Shown: piece by piece, positions 23,327 to 30,820 of the stretch
How positions within the stretch are numbered: position 1 is the stretch's first letter
How the letters are laid out: each line of letters begins with the position of its first letter
Assembly: GCA_002305575.1 (NCBI GenBank)
Contig: DBPP01000023.1
Span: 1 to 31,683, forward strand
From: Ruminococcaceae bacterium UBA1417
GTDB taxonomy: Bacteria; Bacillota; Clostridia; Oscillospirales; Acutalibacteraceae
DNA length: 31,683 nt
Reading direction: 5' to 3'
The notes under the pieces: model-generated
The model's input: the letters and a program-made list of their open reading frames with translations, nothing else
The model's database searches: none
Told to the model about the DNA's origin: nothing
Position numbers and translations under genes: made by a program

Positions 23327-24015
23327 TAGGACTCGACCCCCTCCTTTTTACGCGCCTCCTGCAGCTTGGAGCAGGAGGATGCCAGCGGGCAGGAAGCACA
23401 GCCCATGGTTTCGGGCGCCTTACCCTCTTCGGAAAGCTTGCCTGCGATGGCCACCAGGATGCCGAAAACGAAGAACCCACCCGGCGGAAGCAGGAAGATG
23501 ATGATGGGGTCCATAAAGCCGGAAAGTACCGGCAGGCCGAACACCGTGCCCGCGCCGAGCAGCTCGCGGATGATGCCCATTGCGAGCAGCGCCGCCGTAA
23601 AGCCGACGCCCATGCCGAGGCCGTCCACAATACTCGGAAGCACGCGGTTCTTACTCGCGTACATTTCGGCGCGGCCGAGAATGATACAGTTGACGACGAT
23701 CAGCGGCAAAAACACGCCGAGCGCCTTGTCGAGCGAAGGCTGGAACGCCTTCACAAGCAGCTGCACGATCGTGACGAAGCCTGCAATAATCGTGATGTAC
23801 GCCGGAATGCGCACCTTGTCGGGAATCACCTTTTTAAGCAGGGAAATCGCCGCGTTGGAGCAGACAAGCACGAACGTCGTTGCAAGGCCCATGCCGATCG
23901 CGTTCGACGCCGCCGTCGTAACGGCCAGCGTGGCGCATGTGCCGAGCATCAGGCGCAACACGGGGTTTTCCTTGATGATGCCCTTTGTGAACTCGTGTAC
24001 GAGATTCTTTGCCAC
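23326..24015 (-). CDS. rnfE: Rnf complex subunit RnfE
   Basis: 229 residues, started by GTG with GGGAGG 8 bases upstream. Six membrane spans, with the family segments FTKGIIKENPVLRLMLGTCA, VVNCIILGRAEMYASKN, GLGMGVGFTAAL and LLPPGGFFVFGILVA. It pairs with RnfA in the membrane core. The C-terminus after the last span carries an extra cysteine set, CASCPLASSC (about residues 209-218), which is absent from the shorter RnfE proteins I know, for example in proteobacteria. Confidence 0.96.
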   Translation of the reverse strand: MAKNLVHEFTKGIIKENPVLRLMLGTCATLAVTTAASNAIGMGLATTFVLVCSNAAISLLKKVIPDKVRIPAYITIIAGFVTIVQLLVKAFQPSLDKALGVFLPLIVVNCIILGRAEMYASKNRVLPSIVDGLGMGVGFTAALLAMGIIRELLGAGTVFGLPVLSGFMDPIIIFLLPPGGFFVFGILVAIAGKLSEEGKAPETMGCASCPLASSCSKLQEARKKEGVES

Positions 24016-24016
24016 C

Positions 24017-24565
24017 TTACGCGCCTCCCTTCATGGCGTTGTACTGTGTAATCGCCGCGTTCACGGCGTCCGTCACTGCGCGGCTCGTGATGGTCGCGCC
24101 AGTCAGCGCTTCCACCTCGCCCGCTGCAGGCGCCTTATTCTTCACAAGCGTGATGCCGTTTTCCGGCACCGTCTGCTTGTACTGATCCGTAAACGACGCG
24201 CGTTCGGCGTTTGCGCCGAGACCCGGCGTCTCCGAATGGCTCAGAATCACGACGCCCGTGATGCTGCCTTGCGTATCGATGCCGGTCATGACCTGCACCG
24301 TACCACCGTAGCCTTTGGCTTCGGTTTCAAACACGTAGCCGACGGTTTCACCGCCGCTTGTACCGATGTAGCAGCCATCCGATTCCTCAAAGCTTTCGGC
24401 TTCGGAAAGGACGACCCGGCGCGATTCCTCCGCGGTAATCTGCGCCTGTTTGGCGATCTGGTCCTTCGTGAGCAGATTGGTTCCGGCGAGCAGCGCCGTA
24501 ACGACAAGGCAAATCACGAAGAGCGTGAGCGCCGGTTTCACAACCGCGCTTGCCTGCAGTTTCAT
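24017..24565 (-). CDS. rnfG: Rnf complex subunit RnfG (covalent FMN protein)
   Basis: 182 residues. One N-terminal membrane span (about 9-29) is followed by an extracytoplasmic FMN-binding domain, with SHSETPGLGANAE and the flavin attachment region EALTGATITSRAVTDAV, whose threonine in TGAT is the expected site of phosphoester-linked FMN. The start overlaps the rnfD stop by ATGA, and the stop lies one base before the rnfE start. Confidence 0.96.
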   Translation of the reverse strand: MKLQASAVVKPALTLFVICLVVTALLAGTNLLTKDQIAKQAQITAEESRRVVLSEAESFEESDGCYIGTSGGETVGYVFETEAKGYGGTVQVMTGIDTQGSITGVVILSHSETPGLGANAERASFTDQYKQTVPENGITLVKNKAPAAGEVEALTGATITSRAVTDAVNAAITQYNAMKGGA

Positions 24566-25515
24566 TTCGCACCCGCCTTTCTGCGCCGGACGCTGCCAAA
24601 CGCCCGCGGTTTAAACGCACGCTCGAGCAGCGGCACCGTAATATTCATCAATACAATGGAATAGGAGACGCCCTCCGGCAAAGAACCGAATTCGCGGATC
24701 AGAATGGTGAGAACGCCGCAACCGACCGCAAACGCGATGCGCGCGCCGAAATTGATCGGGCTCGTCGTATAATCGGTCGCCATGAAGATCGCACCGAGCA
24801 TCAGACCGCCGGAAAGCAGGTCAAAAAGCGGGTCGCGCCCGAGCACGAGCGAAAGCACCGCCGCCGTTGCGAGATACGTGACGGGAATCACCGGACTGAT
24901 GACGCGCCGTACAACGAGATAGACGCCGCCGAGCAGCAGCGCCAGCGCACACGTCTCACCCAAGCAGCCGCCCGTGTTGCCGAGAAACAGGTCGAGATAC
25001 GAGGGCAGCGCCTCGCCTGTGCCCTCCGAAAGGATGCCGAGCGGCGTCGCCGTCGTCATCGCGTCGAAATAGCTGTGGTCCATCGGCGCGGTCCACGCGG
25101 TCATCTTGGCCGGGAACGAATTCATCAGAATAATGCGCGCCGTCAGCGCCGGGTTTACAAAATTCTGCCCGATGCCGCCGAACATCTGCTTGACCACGAC
25201 GATGGCGATGACGCCACCGAACGCGGCGATGAGCGGACTGATCGAAACGGGCAGGTTCATTGCGAGCAAAACGCCGGTGACAACGCAGGAAAGGTCGCCG
25301 ACCGTCTGCCGCCGCTTCATAACGATGCGGGAAACATACTCGCTGAGGACACACGATGCGACCGTTGTCAGGATGATGACCGCCGCGCGAAAGCCAAAGA
25401 GAATGACAGAAGCGATCATGGCCGGCGTCAGCGCTATGATCACATCCAACATAATGGACGACGTCGTATCCTTCGCGTGAAAATGCGGTGAGGACGAAAC
25501 AACCAGCTTATTCAT
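24562..25515 (-). CDS. rnfD: Rnf complex subunit RnfD (membrane flavoprotein)
   Basis: 317 residues from the ATG at 25515, which overlaps the rnfC stop by ATGA; the frame remains open upstream but within rnfC. The opening LVVSSSPHFHAKDTTSSIML, the MNLPVSISPLIAAFGG segment and the FVNPALTARIIL block are typical of RnfD/NqrB. The flavin-bearing segment is expected in the region around DRADG-equivalent residues SYFDAMTTATPLG, where the threonine of the S/D-x-x-T-A-T stretch is the usual FMN site. About nine to ten membrane spans. Confidence 0.96.
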   Translation of the reverse strand: MNKLVVSSSPHFHAKDTTSSIMLDVIIALTPAMIASVILFGFRAAVIILTTVASCVLSEYVSRIVMKRRQTVGDLSCVVTGVLLAMNLPVSISPLIAAFGGVIAIVVVKQMFGGIGQNFVNPALTARIILMNSFPAKMTAWTAPMDHSYFDAMTTATPLGILSEGTGEALPSYLDLFLGNTGGCLGETCALALLLGGVYLVVRRVISPVIPVTYLATAAVLSLVLGRDPLFDLLSGGLMLGAIFMATDYTTSPINFGARIAFAVGCGVLTILIREFGSLPEGVSYSIVLMNITVPLLERAFKPRAFGSVRRRKAGAK

Positions 25516-26858
25516 TTCTTTGCACCGTCCTTTCTGACATAGAATTTCCCGAGGCGGATGGCCTGCACCAGCCGTCTGCCCGCCGGGCAGGAATAGGCGC
25601 AGCAACCGCACTCCATACAATTCATGACGTCGAGGGATTTCAGCGCCTCCACATCCTTGCGCTCCGCATATTTTTCAAGCCGTGTCGGCAGCAGGTGCAT
25701 CGGACATGCCGCGACGCAGCGGCCGCAGCGGATGCAGTCCGTGGGTTCCATACTCTGCGCTTCCTGCTCGCCGAACGCGAGAATACCGTTGTTCTGCTTG
25801 AGCACCGGAAGCTCGTCCGACGTTACGGCGACGCCCATCATCGGCCCACCCATGATAATCTTTTTCGGCTCTTCCTTATAGCCGCCACAGAATTCCATCA
25901 GCTCCGAAATTTTGGTGCCAATGGGGACAATGACGTTCTGCGGGTTCTGCACCGCGCTGCCGTCCACCGTGACGCGCTTGAGCGTCAGCGGCATACCGGT
26001 TTTCATGTAGCTTGCAAAGAAGGACACCGAAGCGATGTTCATCACGAGACAACCAATATCCGCCGGTAACCGGCCGATCGGCACGCGTCGCCCCGTACAA
26101 GCCTGCACAAGCACCTTCTCCGCACCCTGCGGATAACGGGCATGCAGCGGCAACACGCGCACCTCGTCATTCGGGTCCATCTCCGGATTATCGGCGATTT
26201 TCCGCAGTGCTTCAATCGCATCGGGCTTATTGTCCTCGATGGCGATCAACACGCGGTGTACATCGAGAATCTCCTTGATTTTATAGATGCCGTACAGCAC
26301 GTTTTTGCCGTTCTCAAGCGCCTCGCGGTGGTCGGACGTGATATACGGCTCGCATTCGGCCACGTTGACAATCAGCGTATCGATGTTCTTATCCTCGGGC
26401 ACATTGAGCTTTACGTGCGCGGGAAAGCCCGCACCACCGAGGCCCACAAGCCCGGACTCCCGCGCCGCCTCATACAGCTGCCGCTTGGTCCGGATCTCCT
26501 CTGGCGGCTGAATCGCGGGATCGCGCTCCATCCGACCGTCCGAGGCAATCACCACGGCGTCCACCACCTGGCCGCCCGGCATCATGACCTTCGCGATTTC
26601 CTTGACCGTGCCGGACACCGATGCGTGAATCGGCGCGGAAACGTACGCGCTGCTGTCCGCGACCTTCGTACCCACGTACACATGGTCGCCCTTTTGCACA
26701 ACAGGCTTACAGGGCACGCCGATATGCTGCGTCATCGGCAGCGTAACTTCGGCGGGTGGCGGCATCACGCGCGTTTCCATATGCGCCGTGTTCTTGTGGT
26801 GCGGCACATGCGCGCCGCCGTGCGTATGGTACGGGCGCTTCGGAAAAGTTAATTCCAT
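25512..26858 (-). CDS. rnfC: Rnf complex subunit RnfC (NADH-side subunit)
   Basis: 448 residues. An N-terminal barrel-sandwich region is followed by the NADH/FMN-binding glycine loop GLVGLGGAGFP (136-146), the Complex1_51K-like ECEPYITSDHR and GAEKVL blocks, and two [4Fe-4S] motifs: CIRCGRCVAACP (375-386) and CMECGCCAYSCP (414-425). RnfC passes electrons to NAD+. The N-terminus is histidine-rich (PYHTHGGAHVPHHKNTAH), as often in clostridial RnfC. It is the first gene of rnfCDGEAB, with its own promoter at 26981-27009; GAAGGAAG stands just before the ATG. Confidence 0.97.
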   Translation of the reverse strand: MELTFPKRPYHTHGGAHVPHHKNTAHMETRVMPPPAEVTLPMTQHIGVPCKPVVQKGDHVYVGTKVADSSAYVSAPIHASVSGTVKEIAKVMMPGGQVVDAVVIASDGRMERDPAIQPPEEIRTKRQLYEAARESGLVGLGGAGFPAHVKLNVPEDKNIDTLIVNVAECEPYITSDHREALENGKNVLYGIYKIKEILDVHRVLIAIEDNKPDAIEALRKIADNPEMDPNDEVRVLPLHARYPQGAEKVLVQACTGRRVPIGRLPADIGCLVMNIASVSFFASYMKTGMPLTLKRVTVDGSAVQNPQNVIVPIGTKISELMEFCGGYKEEPKKIIMGGPMMGVAVTSDELPVLKQNNGILAFGEQEAQSMEPTDCIRCGRCVAACPMHLLPTRLEKYAERKDVEALKSLDVMNCMECGCCAYSCPAGRRLVQAIRLGKFYVRKDGAKK

Positions 26859-26980
26859 CTTCCTTCGTCCATCCTTTCTGAAAAACAGACTGTGCGTCCG
26901 TGTGCGGCCGGCCTATTCAGCACACTGCCGCCCACGGCTTCCGGCGCCGGTATTGCCCGCAACGCACGGAATTCTTTATC

Positions 26981-27009
26981 ATTTTACCACGGTGCTTTTG
27001 CCTTGGCAA
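26981..27009 (-). promoter_or_regulatory. Promoter of rnfCDGEAB
   Basis: Minus strand -35 TTGCCA (27004-27009), 17-base spacer, -10 TAAAAT (26981-26986), giving a leader of about 115 bases. No terminator was found between the upstream GNAT gene and this promoter. Confidence 0.75.
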
Positions 27010-27037
27010 GAGGGCAGCGCGTCAAAAACGGCACGCA

Positions 27038-27619
27038 TTATGAAAACCGCCGCCGCAGAGAAACCGCACCGGACTCGTATTCCTCGCGCAAAATTGAATA
27101 ATTGGCCTCGTCGAAAACGCGGCCGTCAAAACGTTTGAACGCATAGGGCGTCACACCGTCAAACAGGAAACCTGCCCGCTCGATCACGCGGCGGGAACGC
27201 TCGTTGCCCGTAAAATGCCCGATCGTCACAAGCTCCACCTGCATGACGTCAAACGCGTGGCGCACCATGCCCCGCAGCGCCTCCGTCATGTATCCGTTGC
27301 CCCAGTAACGCTGGGCCAGCTCGTATCCGATGGAAACGCTGTGCACGTTGTAGCGGGCGCCGTCGCGCTGGAACTTGATTTTCCCCACGATCTCCCCCGT
27401 ATCCCGCAGGGTAATCGCGTAAGCGTAGGGGTCATCCGCCGTGCGGCGCAGCTCCGCGCGCGCTTCCTCCTGCGAAAGCACGGGCTTGGAACCCGCCGCC
27501 ATCATCACCTCGGGATCGGCCGCAAAGAGCAGAAACCCCTGCATATCCTGCATCGTCCACGCGCGCAGGCGCAGCCGTTCCGTCTCAATCTCCGCGCGGC
27601 GCATCCAAAAGCCATTCAA
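27038..27619 (-). CDS. GNAT family N-acetyltransferase (RimJ/RimL-type)
   Basis: 193 residues from the TTG at 27619, which overlaps the upstream stop (TTGA) and has GAGGGGG 7 bases before it; the ATG at 27604 is a second choice. The pattern is ETERLRLRAWTMQDM, GEIVGKIKF, SIGYELAQRYWGNGYMTEAL with the acetyl-CoA pyrophosphate loop (R-Y-W-G-N-G-Y), and NERSRRVIERAGF. Such enzymes acetylate protein N-termini, amino sugars or small amines; the substrate cannot be told. It is the last gene of the three-gene unit with the kinase-like and methyltransferase genes. Confidence 0.88.
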   Translation of the reverse strand: MNGFWMRRAEIETERLRLRAWTMQDMQGFLLFAADPEVMMAAGSKPVLSQEEARAELRRTADDPYAYAITLRDTGEIVGKIKFQRDGARYNVHSVSIGYELAQRYWGNGYMTEALRGMVRHAFDVMQVELVTIGHFTGNERSRRVIERAGFLFDGVTPYAFKRFDGRVFDEANYSILREEYESGAVSLRRRFS

Positions 27620-28542
27620 AGCGTCACCCCCTCGGGCAGCACGAACCGCAGCGCGCCGGGCAACACGCTGTATGTTTCCCGGCTGGCGCGCACGCAGTTG
27701 CCGTCCATATTGCTGACGAGTTCGACGTCGCTCTCCACCTCGATGCGGGTTCCGCGGCGGTAGATGAGCAGGTCGGCAAAGCGTCCGTTATCGATATGCT
27801 CGCCGCGCTTGTATTTGCCCACAAGTCCCGGAATGCGGTGGTATGCCGGGCGGCGAATCAGGACAAAATCGAGCAGACCGTCCGCAAGCTGCGCCTTCGG
27901 CGCTCCACAGTACCCGCCGCCGTACCAGCGGCCGTTGCCGGCAAGCGCAAACATAAAATCACCCGCAAAGCGTTCCGTTTCCCCCTGCGCGTCTGTGATC
28001 GTCACGGTCATGGGATCGGCAAGCCTGCCGAAAAAACACTTGACGAGGGAAATCGTGTAGGCCATTTCCCCGTTTACTCCCGGCAAATGCTTGTAGCGCG
28101 TCATTTCGTCGGCCACCTTCGCGTCAAAGCCGAGGGAACATATGTTGACGGCATCGCCGTGCTCGGTGTGAATCATATCGATCGGCACAGCCGCGCCGCG
28201 CATCTGCCGCCCGAAGTCCATAAAAATTTCCCTATTCCCGAGCGTGCGCACAAAATCGTTTCCGCTGCCACAGGGAAACACGCCGACCGCGACATTTTCC
28301 CGATGCGCCGCGCCGCGCACCACCTCGAGCAGCGTGCCGTCTCCGCCGACGGCCCAGATGCGCACGGCATCCCCCTGCGCCGCAGCCTCCCGCGCGAGAA
28401 TTTCCCCATGCCCCGCGCGCTGCGTCAGACGGAACACATAGTCCCCGCCGTGCGCCTCGTGAAATGCCCTGGCCTGCGCCATGAATAGCGCCGCCATATT
28501 CTGTTTGCCCGCTTTCGGGTTGATGATGTAGATGTTCCGCAT
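27616..28542 (-). CDS. Diacylglycerol/lipid kinase family protein (YegS/DgkB-like)
   Basis: 308 residues from the ATG at 28542, with AGAGGGG 5 bases upstream; a longer frame to 28617 lacks a good start. The opening IYIINPKAGK, the nucleotide-binding GGDGTLLEVV (66-75) and the PCGSGNDFVRT block (90-100) define the DAGK catalytic domain. It probably phosphorylates diacylglycerol or a related lipid for phospholipid recycling at the membrane. It lies 41 bases after the methyltransferase gene and its stop overlaps the GNAT start. Confidence 0.92.
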   Translation of the reverse strand: MRNIYIINPKAGKQNMAALFMAQARAFHEAHGGDYVFRLTQRAGHGEILAREAAAQGDAVRIWAVGGDGTLLEVVRGAAHRENVAVGVFPCGSGNDFVRTLGNREIFMDFGRQMRGAAVPIDMIHTEHGDAVNICSLGFDAKVADEMTRYKHLPGVNGEMAYTISLVKCFFGRLADPMTVTITDAQGETERFAGDFMFALAGNGRWYGGGYCGAPKAQLADGLLDFVLIRRPAYHRIPGLVGKYKRGEHIDNGRFADLLIYRRGTRIEVESDVELVSNMDGNCVRASRETYSVLPGALRFVLPEGVTL

Positions 28543-28583
28543 ATCCACCCCTCTTTTCCGACGACGGCAAAGCCGCCGCACAC

Positions 28584-29708
28584 TCAAACGGTTTTGTAAT
28601 ACATGTAGTACTGACACCGAATCATGCCATTGTACAGCTTGCGGCGACGATCTGCTCTACGGCCAAACACCGTTTCAAACCGCTCGTCCGGGCTGATTAC
28701 CCCGTAACTCCAGCCGCGCTTCGGCCCGAAAACGCGCCCCATGGTTTTGTAGATGGCCTCCGCGGCGCGCGCGTCGAGCAGACGCTCCCCGTAGGGTGGA
28801 TTGCAGATCACGCAGCCATAAGGTCCGCTGCTGTCAAAGTCGGCGATGTCTCGCACGGCCGCTGTCACAACCTCGGCAACGCCGGCCTTTTTGGCATTTT
28901 CGAGTGTCAGCGCAACGGCCTCGGGGTCGATGTCGTAGCCGAACGCGCGGAATCCCTCGTCCCGGCGTTCCAGCGCCTTCGCTGCGCGGCGTTCCGCTTC
29001 CCAAACGGCGCCGGGCACCGCGCGCCATTTCTCCGCCGCAAAGTGCCGGCGCAGGCCGGGCGCGATGTGCATCGCGAGCAGCGCGCCTTCAATCAAAACC
29101 GTACCCGAGCCGCAAAACGGGTCGATCAGCGTGCCGTCGGTGCGCACGCGGGAAAGCTTCGCCAGCACAGCGGCCAGCGTCTCCTTGATCGGCGCTTCGT
29201 TCGAATGCTTGCGGTACCCGCGCTTGTGCAGGCCGGCACCGCTCGTGTCGAGCATCAGGCTGACCTGATCCTTCATAATCAGAAACTGAATCTGATACAG
29301 TGGCCCCGTTTCGGGAAAGCGTTCTACGGGATACGTTCCCCGGAGGCTTTCAACAACCGCCTTCTTGATGATGGCCTGGCAATCCGGCACGCTCATCAGT
29401 GTACTGGACAGGCAGCGTCCCTTGACTGGAAACGTGTCATCGCGCCCAATCCAATCGCTCCACGGCAGCGCCTTCACCGCGTTGAACAGCGCCTCGAAGC
29501 TTTTCGCTTCGAATGTACCGAGCAGCACAAGCACGCGCTCCGCAAAGCGCGCGCGGATGTTTGCCCGTGCGATCATCTCCGCCGAACCGTCGAACACGAC
29601 GCGGCCGTTTTCCGGCGCGACGTTCTCCGCGCCCATTTCCCGAAGCTCCTCCGCCACAAGCCCCTCAACGCCCAACAGGCAGGGGCACACCAATCGATAC
29701 GCTTTCAC
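28584..29708 (-). CDS. THUMP-domain class I SAM-dependent RNA methyltransferase (RlmL/YpsC-like)
   Basis: 374 residues from the GTG at 29708; the longer frame upstream crosses the promoter and is rejected. It has an N-terminal THUMP RNA-binding region, with VKGRCLSSTLMSVPDCQAII, the SAM-binding motif DPFCGSGTVLIEGA, and the catalytic NPPYGERL typical of N2-guanine methylation. By family the target is 23S rRNA (m2G2445-type). It is the first gene of the unit leading to the kinase-like and GNAT genes. Confidence 0.92.
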   Translation of the reverse strand: MKAYRLVCPCLLGVEGLVAEELREMGAENVAPENGRVVFDGSAEMIARANIRARFAERVLVLLGTFEAKSFEALFNAVKALPWSDWIGRDDTFPVKGRCLSSTLMSVPDCQAIIKKAVVESLRGTYPVERFPETGPLYQIQFLIMKDQVSLMLDTSGAGLHKRGYRKHSNEAPIKETLAAVLAKLSRVRTDGTLIDPFCGSGTVLIEGALLAMHIAPGLRRHFAAEKWRAVPGAVWEAERRAAKALERRDEGFRAFGYDIDPEAVALTLENAKKAGVAEVVTAAVRDIADFDSSGPYGCVICNPPYGERLLDARAAEAIYKTMGRVFGPKRGWSYGVISPDERFETVFGRRADRRRKLYNGMIRCQYYMYYKTV

Positions 29709-29753
29709 TTGCTTTCTGTTTCCTCGCAGTCCTGAAAATTTTCTTATTTTTTC

Positions 29754-29782
29754 AGTATAGCATACTCGCGTCGGGCCCACAA
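29754..29782 (-). promoter_or_regulatory. Promoter of the methyltransferase unit
   Basis: Minus strand -35 TTGTGG (29777-29782), 17-base spacer, -10 TATACT (29754-29759). The -35 is weak. Confidence 0.6.
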
Positions 29783-29792
29783 CCGGAAAAGC

Positions 29793-29835
29793 AAAAAAGT
29801 ATCCGGCGCGCCTCCCACAGGCGCATCGGATACTT
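29793..29835 (-). terminator. Intrinsic terminator of the CobW-like gene pair
   Basis: Minus strand two-part stem: AAGTATCCG pairs with CGGATACTT and GCGCCT with AGGCGC, around GTGGG, running into TTTTTT. Confidence 0.92.
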
Positions 29836-29851
29836 CCCGCTGCTCGTAAGC

Positions 29852-30796
29852 TCAATAGAATGTCGCGACAGGCTGCTCGGGTGCGTCGGCCGGCTTCGAT
29901 TCCAGCAGCGTCAGCACGGGGCCTTTCTGGCCGTACAGCTTGTGCCATTTGTATTCGATTTTCAGCCGCATCGTGTACCACTTGCCGTTTTCCGGCATCG
30001 CGTCCGCTGTGCACTGCGTCAGCAGCCCGGCAAACTGAATGTCCTCCACGCAGCAGGTCATCAGCTGGCGTCCGAAGAAAAACAGTCCCGGCTTCATCCG
30101 CGGATTTACCGCGGCAAGCCCCTTAAACACAACGGTTTTCCCGTCGTACTTCTGCGGCTCTTCGGAAAGGTCGCGGTACCAAAGCGCATAATCGCCGTCT
30201 TCAATGGTGATCACCGGCGCGTCGATGTCAAACGGCAGCGGATCCTCGATCTCGTCGTATTCGACATCGCCCCCGACGTACTCGTAAGCGATATCCGGCC
30301 GGCGGGACACGCCGCGGACAATTTTGTGAAACGCCATCTTGTCCATGCTCCGCGTGAAGCGGTTGAACACGACAAGCTCGCAGCCCGTGAGCTTATCGAC
30401 GACAAGACCGCGCATGTTTGCGTTGTAGGCAAGAAATGTCCCCGCATCGACGAACAGGAACTCCTGATAGACAATCCAGCTTGCGGGCAAATTGTCATAC
30501 AGGCTCTTGAGCTGCCACATGCCATTGTACTCGATCAGCACGCGGGCCGCCTTATGCTTTTTGGCAAGCAGCAAAAGCATTTCGGCGTTCAGCTCGTCCT
30601 CTTCCTCTATCGTTTCAATGAACACGTTTTTCATATACGGCTCGTCCGTATCGTATTCCGTTTCGCCTTCTTCGCAGAGCAGAAGAAGCGTGCGCTGACC
30701 GCTGTGAAAGCGCTTGTCTGCGAGCGTCTCCTTGATAAAACTCGTTTTGCCTGATTCCAGAAAACCGGTGAACAGGTAAACCGGCATCTCCTGCAT
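29852..30796 (-). CDS. CobW-like GTPase with C-terminal DUF1980/TIGR03943-type domain
   Basis: 314 residues. The P-loop GFLESGKTSF (11-20) opens a COG0523-type GTPase domain, but two hallmarks are altered: the C-x-C-C metal motif of the switch region is absent, and the G4 position reads FNRFT instead of NKxD. From about residue 200 a second domain follows (LWYRDLSEEPQKYDGKTVVF ... RQLMTCCVEDIQFAGLL) that resembles the DUF1980 C-terminal part of TIGR03943 proteins, with its CC pair. Members of both families are linked to metal handling, and this is inferred here. AAAGGCAGG lies upstream of the ATG. It begins 24 bases after the His-rich GTPase and ends at a strong terminator. Confidence 0.85.
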   Translation of the reverse strand: MQEMPVYLFTGFLESGKTSFIKETLADKRFHSGQRTLLLLCEEGETEYDTDEPYMKNVFIETIEEEDELNAEMLLLLAKKHKAARVLIEYNGMWQLKSLYDNLPASWIVYQEFLFVDAGTFLAYNANMRGLVVDKLTGCELVVFNRFTRSMDKMAFHKIVRGVSRRPDIAYEYVGGDVEYDEIEDPLPFDIDAPVITIEDGDYALWYRDLSEEPQKYDGKTVVFKGLAAVNPRMKPGLFFFGRQLMTCCVEDIQFAGLLTQCTADAMPENGKWYTMRLKIEYKWHKLYGQKGPVLTLLESKPADAPEQPVATFY

Positions 30797-30820
30797 AGAG
30801 AAAACCTGCCTTTCGTCTGT

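Noticed and set aside
26852..26875. A 7-codon frame (MDEGRWN) overlapping the rnfC start, as a leader peptide.
   Set aside because: It is very short and formed by the purine-rich ribosome site region itself; no regulatory codon run.
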